Below, piece by piece: positions 42,983 to 51,093 of a stretch of 64,000 nucleotides of DNA. Source of the stretch: DYJK01 sp964464825 (lineage in GTDB: Bacteria > Bacteroidota > Ignavibacteria > Ignavibacteriales > Melioribacteraceae). Position 1 is the stretch's first letter. Each line of letters opens with the position of its first letter. The position numbers and the translations under genes are program-made. The stretch covers positions 62,001 to 126,000 of the forward strand of contig CAYXKL010000002.1 in the NCBI GenBank assembly GCA_964464825.1, written 5' to 3'. The notes beneath the pieces were generated by a model. The model was not told the origin of the DNA and did no database searches. It saw nothing but the letters and a program-made list of their open reading frames with translations.

Positions 42983-44929
42983 TTATTTATTATAAGAAAT
43001 CTGAACATTACTAGCAGCCGGAGAAACCCTAATATAACCCGACATCTCCTGGTGGAGAGCAGAACAGAAATCCGTGCAATAGAACGGATAGACTCCCACT
43101 TGCTTTGGTTCCCAAAGGATTGATTTAGTCTGTCCGGGCATTATCAGAAGTTCAGAGTTGTTCAAACCCTTTACAGTAAATCCGTGAGGAATATCCCAAT
43201 CTTGTTCTAAGTTCGTTACATGGAAATAAACTTTATCTCCAACTTTTATTCCTTCAATATTATCTGGTTTAAAGTGGGAGCGTGATGCAGTCAAATAAAC
43301 CCGAACAACATTTCCGTTTCTTTCGACTCGGGTTTCACTTTCACTTTTAACAGCCCAAGGATTCTTGTTCTTCTCAAGTTCATAAATTCTTTTTGAATTT
43401 TTCATTAACAGTTCAGCCGAGATTGCTTGTGCATAATGGGGTTCACCGGTTGTTGGAAAATCGAGAAGCAATTTCATTTTATCACCGGTTATATCAATTA
43501 GTTGTGCAGATTGTGTCAGTTCAGGTCCGGTTGGAAGATAACGGTCTTTTGTTATTTTGTTCAATGCTATGACATATTTTCCCCACGGTTTTTTTGTATC
43601 GCCGCCAGGAATCATTAAGTGTCCGATTGAATAATAAGTTGGAATACGATCAACAACTTCCCATGTTCCAATTTTCCATTTTACAATTTCAGATGAAATG
43701 AATGCAGAAGTATAAGCGTAACCTTCACCATCGAATTCGGTGTGCAATGGTCCAAGTCCCGGGTCTTGTACCTCACCAGCTACCACGGCATCATATTTTA
43801 AAATCGGTATTCCGTCAATTTCTCCATCGAATTGTTTTCCTTCAATCGCTTTAATCATTTTTGAAAACGAATGAACCGGAATAACCGTCGCAAGTTTTCC
43901 ACCAGCCGCAATATATTCGCCAGAGGGATCAACATCAACTCCATGCGGCGATTTTGGTGTTGGCAGATAATAGATCATACCCGGACAATCTTTCGGATCG
44001 AGTACAAGTACTTTTTTATTCAATTCAGAAAAAGCCATCTGTTTTTCTTCATCGTAATAATTTCTATAATAATCAGAATCCATGGTTTTTGCTTTACCTT
44101 GTTTTACATACTCTTCAGCTTTTTTCCAATTGACCGCAGCAATAAAATCTTTGTCGTTTTGAGAAGCATTTATTTCAAGCATAGTATTTGCACGCTCGCT
44201 GTTGTAAGAAGTAAAGAATGCCCAGCCATGAGATGGTTCTTTCCCCGGACGAGCCAAATCGTAATTAAATCCCGGTACTATAATTTGAAATGCTAAATTC
44301 ATTTTACCTGAATTTTTATCAACGCTTATGAATGAAATTGTTCCGCCGAAATTTTCTTTGTATGAATTGATTGGAACATCTTTATTTATTATCGGAACAC
44401 TAAAGCGAGTTGATGCAACTACATATTCTGTATTTTCAGTAACAAATGGTGAAGCATGGTTACCACCGCTGTTCGGTGTTTCTATTATCTCTTCTGTTTC
44501 GAATGATTTGAGATCAATTCTAGCAATGCGCGGCGTGTTGTTTCCATTAATAAAAAGCCATCTTCCGTCTTGCTCACCATTTGTCATCGAAAGTGATGGA
44601 TGGTGCGCATCATCCCAAGGAACAAAACCGTAAGATGTCATCAACATTGCTTTGCTTTCTTCAGAGTAACCGTATCCGGTTTCGGGATCTTGTGAAAACA
44701 CAGAAATTTCTTTGAATAATCTACCGGAGGGTAATCCGTAAACCCCAACTTGTCCGCTGAATCCGCCCGACATAAAAGCATAGAATTCATCGTAAGAACC
44801 GGGAGCTACATAAACTTTACCCGGTGCATCACTAAAATCGGATGAATCACCCGAACCCGAACAATTATAAATAGCTGCAGAAAGAGCAGCAAGTGCAATT
44901 AGTGAAATGAAAATATTTTTCTTTTTCAT
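42983..44929 (-). CDS. nosZ: Clade II (Sec-dependent) nitrous oxide reductase
   Basis: This 648-residue enzyme reduces N2O to N2 in the periplasm. The CuA site is clear at the C-terminus: C618-x3-C622-x3-H626-x2-M629 (FYCTDFCSALHQEM), in a cupredoxin domain. CuZ histidines are seen in DDAHHPSLS (H109/H110) and GGNHASP (H158) of the seven-bladed propeller. The leader is Sec-type with no twin arginine, the mark of clade II enzymes, and holds a Cys (IYNC) that is not a standard lipobox. GAGG precedes the ATG. The cytochrome c gene upstream is its probable electron donor. Confidence 0.96.
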   Translation of the reverse strand: MKKKNIFISLIALAALSAAIYNCSGSGDSSDFSDAPGKVYVAPGSYDEFYAFMSGGFSGQVGVYGLPSGRLFKEISVFSQDPETGYGYSEESKAMLMTSYGFVPWDDAHHPSLSMTNGEQDGRWLFINGNNTPRIARIDLKSFETEEIIETPNSGGNHASPFVTENTEYVVASTRFSVPIINKDVPINSYKENFGGTISFISVDKNSGKMNLAFQIIVPGFNYDLARPGKEPSHGWAFFTSYNSERANTMLEINASQNDKDFIAAVNWKKAEEYVKQGKAKTMDSDYYRNYYDEEKQMAFSELNKKVLVLDPKDCPGMIYYLPTPKSPHGVDVDPSGEYIAAGGKLATVIPVHSFSKMIKAIEGKQFDGEIDGIPILKYDAVVAGEVQDPGLGPLHTEFDGEGYAYTSAFISSEIVKWKIGTWEVVDRIPTYYSIGHLMIPGGDTKKPWGKYVIALNKITKDRYLPTGPELTQSAQLIDITGDKMKLLLDFPTTGEPHYAQAISAELLMKNSKRIYELEKNKNPWAVKSESETRVERNGNVVRVYLTASRSHFKPDNIEGIKVGDKVYFHVTNLEQDWDIPHGFTVKGLNNSELLIMPGQTKSILWEPKQVGVYPFYCTDFCSALHQEMSGYIRVSPAASNVQISYNK

Positions 44930-44943
44930 TTTATCCTCTTTGA

Positions 44944-45411
44944 TTATTGATTTACTGAACGGAAATATTCCAAAATTGCTTTCGCATCATCTTCTGTTAC
45001 ATTTTGAAAAGTCATTTGTGTTGCATAAGTAGCAAGCATCTTTTTTACTTCTGGATGTCTCTTTGTCATTTCTTCCGGATTTAGAATTTGATTCAATATA
45101 AATTCAGGAGTTCTTCTAATTGTAATATCGCGAAGAGCCGGACCAGTATAGCGTTCATCAAGTTTATGGCATTGTGTGCATTTTTCAGTAAATATCTTTT
45201 CACCGGTTTTTGCTTTGATCATATCGAGTTTACCGAGAGTAATTTTTTCTTTTATTGGACCGATTCCGTTTTCATATTCGAACGCAGTTAATCCGAATTT
45301 CTGAGCAAGTTTTTCTTTTGCAGAATCGCCGGAAGAAGTATCAGTATTATCTCCACCACATGCCCAAACAATAAGTGAGATAATAATCATTAATAAAATA
45401 TTTTTTTTCAT
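44944..45411 (-). CDS. Monohaem cytochrome c lipoprotein of the nos cluster
   Basis: A lipoprotein signal ends in VWAC. The mature part carries one haem motif (CTQCH in KIFTEKCTQCHKLDERYTGPAL) and a C-terminal methionine region (TQMTF) as the expected sixth ligand. A class I cytochrome c in this position can pass electrons to CuA of NosZ. The gene is 14 nt upstream of nosZ. AGGAG lies before its ATG. Confidence 0.88.
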   Translation of the reverse strand: MKKNILLMIIISLIVWACGGDNTDTSSGDSAKEKLAQKFGLTAFEYENGIGPIKEKITLGKLDMIKAKTGEKIFTEKCTQCHKLDERYTGPALRDITIRRTPEFILNQILNPEEMTKRHPEVKKMLATYATQMTFQNVTEDDAKAILEYFRSVNQ

Positions 45412-45423
45412 TTTTTCTCCTAT

Positions 45424-46155
45424 TTAATTGTGTAATAATTTTGTCTCTAATTCAATTGTTTTTGGAAAGAGAATATTGTTCTCTAAATGGATATGTAAAT
45501 GAAGATCAGATTCAAATTCATTTATCAATAAAATAAATTGATGTAATTCTTCTTTATTGGTTTCAACACTAATAATTATATTTAATAAATCATTGATTCT
45601 GCTTATAATCTCTAAAGCAGTTTTATGCTCAAATAGCATTTGTCTTATTGGATTTATTACAGTGCCATAGTTTCTTGTTTTTGGTTTCTCATGAAATTTA
45701 TCAGTATCAACAAGATACTTTATAAGAGGGAATAAAATTCTCTCCTCTTTTTCCATATGCATAATCATATCTTTAGAAAGCAACTTAAGAAGACGATCAA
45801 CCTCATCCATAATTTCGGAAGGTTGTTTTACTTTTAAATTTCTTTTTTCCCCGGCAATTTCTTGAAGTGTTTTCCTAACATAGGTATGATGAACCAAAAC
45901 AATATATTCTGACAACTCAATTAAATTTTTCTTACTGATATTTTTTTTGTCTTTGTTGTTATTAATTGTTTCCTCTAACGCTGAAATAAATTTTTCTATT
46001 TCTTTTTCTTCCAGCACTTCCTTTAGTAATAGATTCGGATTATAGTAATATTGGATCTTGTATGACTCCATAAATTTTGCAGCTTCTTTACTATAATTGA
46101 TAATTTCAGAAAGGGAAAGATCTTTGATATTATCCGTGTTTATTTTTTTATCCAT
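45424..46155 (-). CDS. RIC/ScdA-like hemerythrin protein lacking the Cys-Cys motif
   Basis: The C-terminal two-thirds is a hemerythrin-like four-helix di-iron domain (LVHHTYVR, MHMEKEERILFP, MLFEHKTALE, LHIHLENNILFPK), as in the RIC (YtfE/ScdA) repair proteins for nitrosylated iron-sulfur clusters. The N-terminal ScdA_N-type domain is recognisable (ISKEAAKFMESY-like start) but has YYYNP where family members have a conserved Cys-Cys. ATG 46155 (243 residues) has GGAG 5 nt upstream; the GTG two codons earlier overlaps that ribosome site. It leads the nos operon, fitting a nitric oxide defence role. Confidence 0.82.
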   Translation of the reverse strand: MDKKINTDNIKDLSLSEIINYSKEAAKFMESYKIQYYYNPNLLLKEVLEEKEIEKFISALEETINNNKDKKNISKKNLIELSEYIVLVHHTYVRKTLQEIAGEKRNLKVKQPSEIMDEVDRLLKLLSKDMIMHMEKEERILFPLIKYLVDTDKFHEKPKTRNYGTVINPIRQMLFEHKTALEIISRINDLLNIIISVETNKEELHQFILLINEFESDLHLHIHLENNILFPKTIELETKLLHN

Positions 46156-46170
46156 GCACACTCCGTTTTA

Positions 46171-46186
46171 AGGAACACAATGTCCT
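46171..46186. promoter_or_regulatory. Imperfect inverted repeat upstream of the RIC gene
   Basis: AGG(A)ACA and TGTCCT flank a short centre, 16-31 nt before the RIC start, where a repressor or activator could act. The symmetry is imperfect and the regulator is unknown. Confidence 0.25.
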
Positions 46187-46296
46187 ATTTTGCGCCAAAA
46201 TTTTTTATTCATTATTTCCATATCATAGATTCCCACGCTCCAAGAAAGACTAAAAATCAACTCAGTAAGTATAGTTTGATTAATTTTATATCGGAC

Positions 46297-46327
46297 AGAT
46301 AGTTCTGAATAAACATAAGAACTATCT
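46297..46327. promoter_or_regulatory. 10-bp inverted repeat in the nos/nrf divergent region
   Basis: AGATAGTTCT and AGAACTATCT are perfect 10-nt arms with an 11-nt centre, about midway between the RIC/nos and nrf starts. No T-run follows on either strand, so an operator for a dimeric regulator is more likely than a terminator. The divergent region (46156-46481, 326 nt) holds no gene. Confidence 0.45.
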
Positions 46328-46411
46328 TCAAAGCAATCAAGAGAAAATAAAAGCGGGTCATCTTTATCCGATTATGTGATTTTTAGATAGAATAGTAGAC
46401 TATATTTTAAT

Positions 46412-46438
46412 TTGACAAATAAGACAGAAAGCTATAAT
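46412..46438 (+). promoter_or_regulatory. Candidate nrf promoter (TTGACA / TATAAT, 15-nt spacer)
   Basis: TTGACA at 46412-46417 and TATAAT at 46433-46438 are perfect sigma-70-type hexamers, but the spacer of 15 nt is shorter than the usual 17. Transcription would start about 40 nt before the first gene. Confidence 0.35.
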
Positions 46439-46444
46439 TTTATA

Positions 46445-46464
46445 ATCAGAAATATTAATCTGAT
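46445..46464. promoter_or_regulatory. Inverted repeat ATCAGA-N8-TCTGAT before the nrf operon
   Basis: Two 6-nt arms lie just downstream of the candidate -10 element and 18 nt before the first start codon, a repressor-like position. Confidence 0.35.
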
Positions 46465-46481
46465 ATAGAATTGATGTAATT

Positions 46482-47600
46482 ATGATTGAAAAAAGTAAGT
46501 TCAATAAAAATTTAGAGAGACCCATTCAAAAATTTCGTTTTATAATTCAATCTCTTTTTGTACTGCTTTGTATTTGGATAGGTGTTGAGTTCTATCAATT
46601 TATAAATTATTTGGAATCAGGCGGAACAGCCGGAGTTTCTTATAGACCGGCTGGCGTTGAAGGTTTTTTACCGATAAGTGCTCTGATGAGTGTTTACAAT
46701 TTTTTGTTAACCGGGGAAATTCATCCGTCACATCCGGCTGGATTTTTTATACTGATTGCAATTATAGGAATTTCATTTTTATTTGGTAAATCATTCTGTA
46801 GCTGGCTCTGTCCAATTGGATTTTTGTCTGAATTAGTTGGAGATTTTGGAGAGAAGATATATCATAAATTATTTAAGCGAAGAGTAAAACTTCTCCGATG
46901 GCTTGATTATCCATTACGAAGTTTGAAATATCTTCTTCTAGGCTTTTTTGTCTATGCAATTTTTTTTTCGATGACAACTACAGCTCTTCAATTCTTTCTT
47001 GACAGTTCCTATAACAAAGTTGCAGATATTAAGATGTGGTATTTCTTTGCTGATATAAGCAGATTCTCATTAACAGTAATTGCGATTCTTTTTGTACTTT
47101 CAATTTTCATCAGAAATTTTTGGTGCAGATACTTCTGTCCGTACGGTGCAATGCTTGGGCTGATTTCATTTTTCAGTCCTACTAAGATTAAAAGAGAATC
47201 AAAAAGCTGTATTGATTGCGGACTTTGTACGAAAGTATGCCCTTCCTTTATTAAGATAGATAAAGTTATAACAGTTCGCTCCGATGAATGCACTATGTGT
47301 TTAAGTTGTGTTGATGCATGTCCTGTTGCTGATACTTTGGTTGTAAAAACAAAAATCGTTGAAAAGAAACTCTCCAAAAAATATATTGCTTTCGGAATAA
47401 TTGGAATTTATATTTTAATCACTGGAATCGGAATAATATCCGGTAATTGGAACAACAACATTTCGAAAGAAGAATATTTGATCCTTCACAAAAATATAGA
47501 CCAGCTTGGACATCCAACAAGCACACAAGATATAAAAGAATTAAACAAAGCATCAGAATTAGGAGCGAAAGATGATAGAGTCCCAATCTCAAAAGACTAA
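46482..47600 (+). CDS. NapH/NosR-C-like membrane ferredoxin protein
   Basis: The 372-residue protein has about five to six membrane helices, two CxxxCP motifs (SFCSWLCPIGF, RYFCPYGAM) and two [4Fe-4S] ferredoxin motifs (CIDCGLCTKVCP, CTMCLSCVDACP). This is the architecture of NapH, CcoG and the C-terminal part of NosR, which pass electrons from quinol to periplasmic reductases. It overlaps nrfH by 29 nt, so the two are tightly coupled. In this place it could feed NrfHA or, divergently, the NosZ branch, which lacks its own nosR/nosH. Partner assignment is inference. Confidence 0.85.
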   Translation: MIEKSKFNKNLERPIQKFRFIIQSLFVLLCIWIGVEFYQFINYLESGGTAGVSYRPAGVEGFLPISALMSVYNFLLTGEIHPSHPAGFFILIAIIGISFLFGKSFCSWLCPIGFLSELVGDFGEKIYHKLFKRRVKLLRWLDYPLRSLKYLLLGFFVYAIFFSMTTTALQFFLDSSYNKVADIKMWYFFADISRFSLTVIAILFVLSIFIRNFWCRYFCPYGAMLGLISFFSPTKIKRESKSCIDCGLCTKVCPSFIKIDKVITVRSDECTMCLSCVDACPVADTLVVKTKIVEKKLSKKYIAFGIIGIYILITGIGIISGNWNNNISKEEYLILHKNIDQLGHPTSTQDIKELNKASELGAKDDRVPISKD

Positions 47601-48204
47601 TTTCTTTCTAAAGCTCTTCCACAAATTAGTCCCTCCCGATCAATGGAAATTTTATGTGATTGTTCTGCTTGGTATTATGATCGGCTTGGGTATATATATT
47701 TTTTACATATCCAATGCTGTTGTTTATTTATCGAATGATCCTCGTGCTTGTGTAAACTGTCATGTTATGAATGTTCATTATGCAAGTTGGCAGAGAGGGA
47801 GTCATGCAAAGGTTACAACTTGTAACGATTGTCATGTTCCTCAAGATAATTTGTTTCGTACATATTGGTTTAAGGCAAATGATGGACTTAGACATGCGAC
47901 ATATTTTACAATGCGATGGGAACCGCAAGTAATTCAGATAAAGCAAGCCGGAAAAGAAGCAGTACAGAAAAATTGTATAAGATGTCATTCAAATTCAATA
48001 CATCCAATTGCCCTGAGAGCAATAAGCAATAAAAATGTTGCGGATCAAACTGAAAGATACTGCTGGGAGTGCCATCGCAATACACCGCACGGTAGAGTGA
48101 ACAGTTTATCATCAGCACCTTATGCAAGAGTACCATCACTTCAACCGGTTGTACCGGAATGGATAGAGAATTTTCTAAAAACAGAAAAACAAAAAACAAA
48201 GTAA
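47572..48204 (+). CDS. nrfH: Cytochrome c nitrite reductase small subunit NrfH
   Basis: A membrane anchor (about 28-47) leads to four haem motifs: C60VNCH64, C84NDCH88, C135IRCH139 and C164WECH168, the NapC/NirT-family tetrahaem pattern. NrfH oxidises menaquinol and passes electrons to NrfA at the periplasmic face. Its ATG lies within the end of the preceding NapH-like gene, and nrfA starts 22 nt downstream. The length of 210 residues is slightly above the usual 160-190 because of the C-terminal tail. Confidence 0.92.
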   Translation: MIESQSQKTNFFLKLFHKLVPPDQWKFYVIVLLGIMIGLGIYIFYISNAVVYLSNDPRACVNCHVMNVHYASWQRGSHAKVTTCNDCHVPQDNLFRTYWFKANDGLRHATYFTMRWEPQVIQIKQAGKEAVQKNCIRCHSNSIHPIALRAISNKNVADQTERYCWECHRNTPHGRVNSLSSAPYARVPSLQPVVPEWIENFLKTEKQKTK

Positions 48205-48226
48205 TAATAAATGTAAAGGCATTGAT

Positions 48227-49714
48227 ATGAAACCAATTCAAGAAATTATTAAGAACAAACCGTGGATCGGATGGGCATTATTTTTTGCAACAGTTATAAT
48301 TGTTTTTTTGATAGGATTATTGGCATCATCAATAGTTGAGAGAAGAAGCGAATCATTCGCACTTCAAGTTATTAAACCAATTTCCGATTGGGAACCGCGT
48401 AATGAAGTATGGGGTGAGAACTTTCCGCGTGAATATGAAACATACCGGCAAACACTCGATACAACATTTGCAAGCAAACATGGCGGCTCTGCTATGGTAG
48501 ATTATCTTGAAAAATATCCAGAGCTGATTGTTATGTGGGCTGGTTATGCTTTCTCGAAGGATTATAATCAAGGACGTGGTCATGCGTACGCTATAAAGGA
48601 TATCCGGAACACTTTGCGTACCGGTGACAATAAAGTTAGTCCTCAACCCGGGACTTGCTGGACTTGCAAAAGCACAGATGTTCCGAGAGTTATGAATTCG
48701 ATGGGAGTTGGTGAATTTTACAAATCAAAATGGAAAGACCTCGGTGCGGAGATTATTAATCCAATCGGATGTCAGGATTGCCACGATCCCAAAACAATGG
48801 ATTTAAGAATTACACGTCCGGCTTTGATAGAAGCATTTCAACGGCAAGGTAAAGACATAAAAAGTTTTACTCACAATGAAATGCGTTCGCTTGTTTGTGC
48901 CCAGTGCCATGTTGAATATTATTTCAAAGGGAAAGAAGAAAAATATTTAACTTTCCCGTGGGATAAAGGATTTAGTGCAGACGAGATGGAAAAATATTAT
49001 GACGAAATAGATTTTACAGATTGGACACATGCACTTAGCAAAACACCAATGATTAAAGCACAGCATCCTGATTTTGAATTGTACAAAACCGGAATTCATG
49101 CCGATCGTGGTGTATCTTGTGCAGATTGCCATATGCCGTATAAAACAGAAGGAGGAGTGAAGTTTACAGACCATCATATTCAAAGTCCTCTTAACAATGT
49201 AGAAAATTCATGTTTTGTATGTCACCGCGAAAAAACAGAAAAATTATTGGCTAATGTTTATGAAAGACAAGATAAAATAGAGGAATTAAGAAGGTTGGCA
49301 GAAAAAGCATTAGCAGCAGCACACATCGAAGCAAAAATTGCATGGGATAATGGTGCTACAGATGCTGAAATGAAACCGGCATTACAATTAATCAGACATG
49401 CACAATGGAGATGGGATTGGGTTGCCGCTGCAAACGCTTTAGGATTTCATTCACCGGTTGAAGCAATGAGAGTTTTAGGTACATCAATTCAAAAAGCAGA
49501 ATCGGCACGAAAAGAAATTGCGCTTGTACTTGTAAAACATGGTGCTCAATACCCGGTTGTATTACCTGATATTTCAACCAAAGAAAAAGCACAGAAATTT
49601 ATTAGATTGAATTCTACTGAAATGAAATTGGGCAAAGCGGAATTCTTAAAAACTACTGTTATTGAGTGGGATAAAGAAGCAAAAGAAAGACAAGGAACTT
49701 TACAAAAGTATTAA
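48227..49714 (+). CDS. nrfA: Ammonia-forming pentahaem cytochrome c nitrite reductase
   Basis: NrfA reduces nitrite to ammonium with six electrons. The active-site haem is bound by the unusual CWTCK motif (144-148), and the other four by CQDCH (182), CAQCH (224), CADCH (298) and CFVCH (329). Catalytic Tyr is in CAQCHVEYYF, and His280 in MIKAQH lies in the conserved K-x-Q-H segment. It has an N-terminal membrane anchor or signal (about 13-34) rather than a short cleaved leader. The length of 495 residues is normal. With nrfH it forms the membrane complex for dissimilatory nitrite ammonification. Confidence 0.96.
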   Translation: MKPIQEIIKNKPWIGWALFFATVIIVFLIGLLASSIVERRSESFALQVIKPISDWEPRNEVWGENFPREYETYRQTLDTTFASKHGGSAMVDYLEKYPELIVMWAGYAFSKDYNQGRGHAYAIKDIRNTLRTGDNKVSPQPGTCWTCKSTDVPRVMNSMGVGEFYKSKWKDLGAEIINPIGCQDCHDPKTMDLRITRPALIEAFQRQGKDIKSFTHNEMRSLVCAQCHVEYYFKGKEEKYLTFPWDKGFSADEMEKYYDEIDFTDWTHALSKTPMIKAQHPDFELYKTGIHADRGVSCADCHMPYKTEGGVKFTDHHIQSPLNNVENSCFVCHREKTEKLLANVYERQDKIEELRRLAEKALAAAHIEAKIAWDNGATDAEMKPALQLIRHAQWRWDWVAAANALGFHSPVEAMRVLGTSIQKAESARKEIALVLVKHGAQYPVVLPDISTKEKAQKFIRLNSTEMKLGKAEFLKTTVIEWDKEAKERQGTLQKY

Positions 49715-49771
49715 TTAAGTAACTATTATTTTAAAAATATTGATTGGGCTTTATATTAACGAGGTGTGATA

Positions 49772-50977
49772 ATGAAAAAGTTATTTTTTATACTGATTAT
49801 TTTTAGTTCACTTATTATTGCTCAAGACGGATTAAATTTTTCGTTACAGATTCGTCCGCGTTTTGAAATTGATAACAAAGATTTTAATTCAGCAACAAGC
49901 ACCGGTACTTTTACAGCATTCCGTACAAGATTAGGGTTAACATTTAACCGAGTAGAAAATTTAACAGCTTTTTTCCAGATTCAAGATTCAAGATATTTTG
50001 GTGATGAAATTTCAACAACAACAAATTCAAAAAATATCGATCTGCACCAGGCATTTTTTAATATAGCAAATATTTTCACATTACCAGTTAAATTGAAATT
50101 AGGAAGATTTGAAATGGCTTATGGTTCACAAAGGTTTATTGGTGCAGTAGATTGGAACAATGTTGGCAGATCATTTGACGGAGGTTTAATTACATTCAAT
50201 GGAGAACAATTCAAGTTAGATTTATTTGCTGTCCGTGAATTTGAAAAATTTAATTCAGAAGATTCGCTTGATCAGAATGTGTACGGATTAATAGCCGATT
50301 TAATGTTTATTAAATCTTATAAGCTACAACCCTTTTTAATTTGGCAGAGAGCTCAACCAACAAATATATTAAATAGAGCTACTCTCGGTATTTATATAAA
50401 GGGTAATCTAGATGCATTTTATCACGAATTGGATTTCGGTTATCAAACCGGTTCTGCGATATTATCAAACAGATCACAAAATATTAGTGCTTATACTTTT
50501 TCTTTTGGTGCTGGATATAATTTTGAAACAGATATTAAACTTACTATTGGTGCTCAAATTGATATAGCAAGCGGTGATGATAACACAGCCGATGATGATT
50601 TCAAATCTTACTCATCATTATATGGTACCGGCCACAAATTTTTTGGCTATATGGACTACTTCACTAGTTTTCCAAATGATACATATGGATTAGGCTTGAC
50701 TGATATTATAGTGAAAGCTGGATTATCTCCAATTAACAAATTAGTTCTTTCACTAAATTATCATCTATTCAACTCAATAGAAGATTATAAATTAGTTAGC
50801 GGCACGAATTCAAATTCATTTGGTTCCGAAATTGATTTTGTTGCCACTTATAAATATAACGACAACGTTGCATTTGAAGGTGGAGCAGCTCTCTTTTTTC
50901 CGGGTGATATATTTAAAGAAAAACGTGGTAAAGATAATGCTGCATGGTTTTATTTAATGGCAATAGCTAATCTTTAA
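49772..50977 (+). CDS. Alginate-export-like outer-membrane porin
   Basis: After a signal peptide (to LIIAQ) the protein has about 16-18 amphipathic beta strands, with FSLQIRPRFEIDNKDF, AFRTRLGLTFNRVENLTAFFQIQDS and RFEMAYGSQRF typical of the alginate-export/AlgE-like porin family that often follows nrf or denitrification genes. It probably lets anions such as nitrite across the outer membrane; that is inference. ATG 49772 has GAGG 7 nt upstream; the GTG two codons before lies inside it. A strong terminator follows. Confidence 0.78.
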   Translation: MKKLFFILIIFSSLIIAQDGLNFSLQIRPRFEIDNKDFNSATSTGTFTAFRTRLGLTFNRVENLTAFFQIQDSRYFGDEISTTTNSKNIDLHQAFFNIANIFTLPVKLKLGRFEMAYGSQRFIGAVDWNNVGRSFDGGLITFNGEQFKLDLFAVREFEKFNSEDSLDQNVYGLIADLMFIKSYKLQPFLIWQRAQPTNILNRATLGIYIKGNLDAFYHELDFGYQTGSAILSNRSQNISAYTFSFGAGYNFETDIKLTIGAQIDIASGDDNTADDDFKSYSSLYGTGHKFFGYMDYFTSFPNDTYGLGLTDIIVKAGLSPINKLVLSLNYHLFNSIEDYKLVSGTNSNSFGSEIDFVATYKYNDNVAFEGGAALFFPGDIFKEKRGKDNAAWFYLMAIANL

Positions 50978-51006
50978 TTTAATAGTGGAAATTTGTAAAA
51001 ATATTG

Positions 51007-51030
51007 AACCCTTCGTTTGAAGGGTTTTTT
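51007..51030 (+). terminator. Terminator of the nrf operon
   Basis: AACCCTTC and GAAGGGTT form a perfect 8-bp stem with a GTTT loop, followed by TTTTATTTT, 30 nt after the porin stop. Confidence 0.88.
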
Positions 51031-51093
51031 ATTTTATTGTTTTTGATTTAACAGCTTGATAATTTTAATTATACTCAATGAATAAGATCAATA

